Assembly: GCA_014360395.1 (NCBI GenBank)
Contig: JACIXM010000336.1
Span: 1 to 6,211, forward strand
Source of the DNA: Actinotalea sp.
GTDB lineage: Bacteria; Actinomycetota; Actinomycetes; Actinomycetales; Cellulomonadaceae
Reading direction: 5' to 3'
Length of the DNA stretch: 6,211 nt
A program made the translations under genes and the position numbers. Numbering within the stretch: position 1 is the first letter of the stretch; every line of letters starts with the position of its first letter. This document shows positions 6,166-6,211 of this stretch, piece by piece. The notes below the pieces were generated by a model. The model saw only the letters and a list, made by a program, of their open reading frames with translations, was not told where the DNA came from and searched no databases.

Positions 6166-6211
6166 GTCGACGGTGTGGTCGGTGGTGCGCGCCCGGCGCG
6201 GCACCCGGCCC

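Noticed and set aside
6181..6200. GC palindrome near the right window edge as a promoter operator or terminator
   Set aside because: The arms (GCGCC/GGCGC) leave almost no loop and such matches are expected by chance at this GC content.

Overview
This is a very GC-rich window with long GTG- and ATG-started genes, little non-coding DNA and several 4-base gene overlaps. These traits, together with the actinobacterial style of the haem enzymes and the TraR/DksA protein, suggest a high-GC actinobacterium. Something near Cellulomonas or a related actinobacterial family is a guess from composition and protein style, not something a search has shown.

Bases 1-3752 hold a tightly packed tetrapyrrole (haem) biosynthesis run on the + strand: the 3' end of hemC (porphobilinogen deaminase), hemD (uroporphyrinogen III synthase), hemB (porphobilinogen synthase) and hemL (glutamate-1-semialdehyde aminomutase). 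Successive genes overlap by 4, 4 and 1 bases, so they look like one translationally coupled operon that continues to the left of the window. Together the four enzymes cover glutamate-1-semialdehyde to 5-aminolevulinate (HemL), to porphobilinogen (HemB), to hydroxymethylbilane (HemC), to uroporphyrinogen III (HemD). HemL implies the C5 (glutamyl-tRNA) route to ALA, with hemA expected outside the window. A hairpin over the hemL stop codon is a plausible end of the operon.

Bases 3802-4765 hold a divergent pair separated by 139 bases. On the - strand is a small TraR/DksA-type C4 zinc-finger protein. On the + strand is an unrecognised 156-residue membrane protein with about four membrane segments. 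The spacer contains nested inverted repeats and an extended -10 promoter so close to the membrane gene's ATG that its mRNA is probably leaderless.

Bases 4821-6152 (- strand) encode a complete cytoplasmic GH13 (alpha-amylase family) glycosidase with all catalytic residues. It converges on the membrane gene, with a strong nested hairpin between them.

Overall this is mostly ordinary housekeeping sequence. I see no mobile element, CRISPR array, tRNA, rRNA or defence system. The points most worth a second look are a four-run G-quadruplex motif just upstream of hemB, the leaderless promoter, the inverted repeats in the divergent spacer, and the mixed Cys/Asp metal site of HemB.
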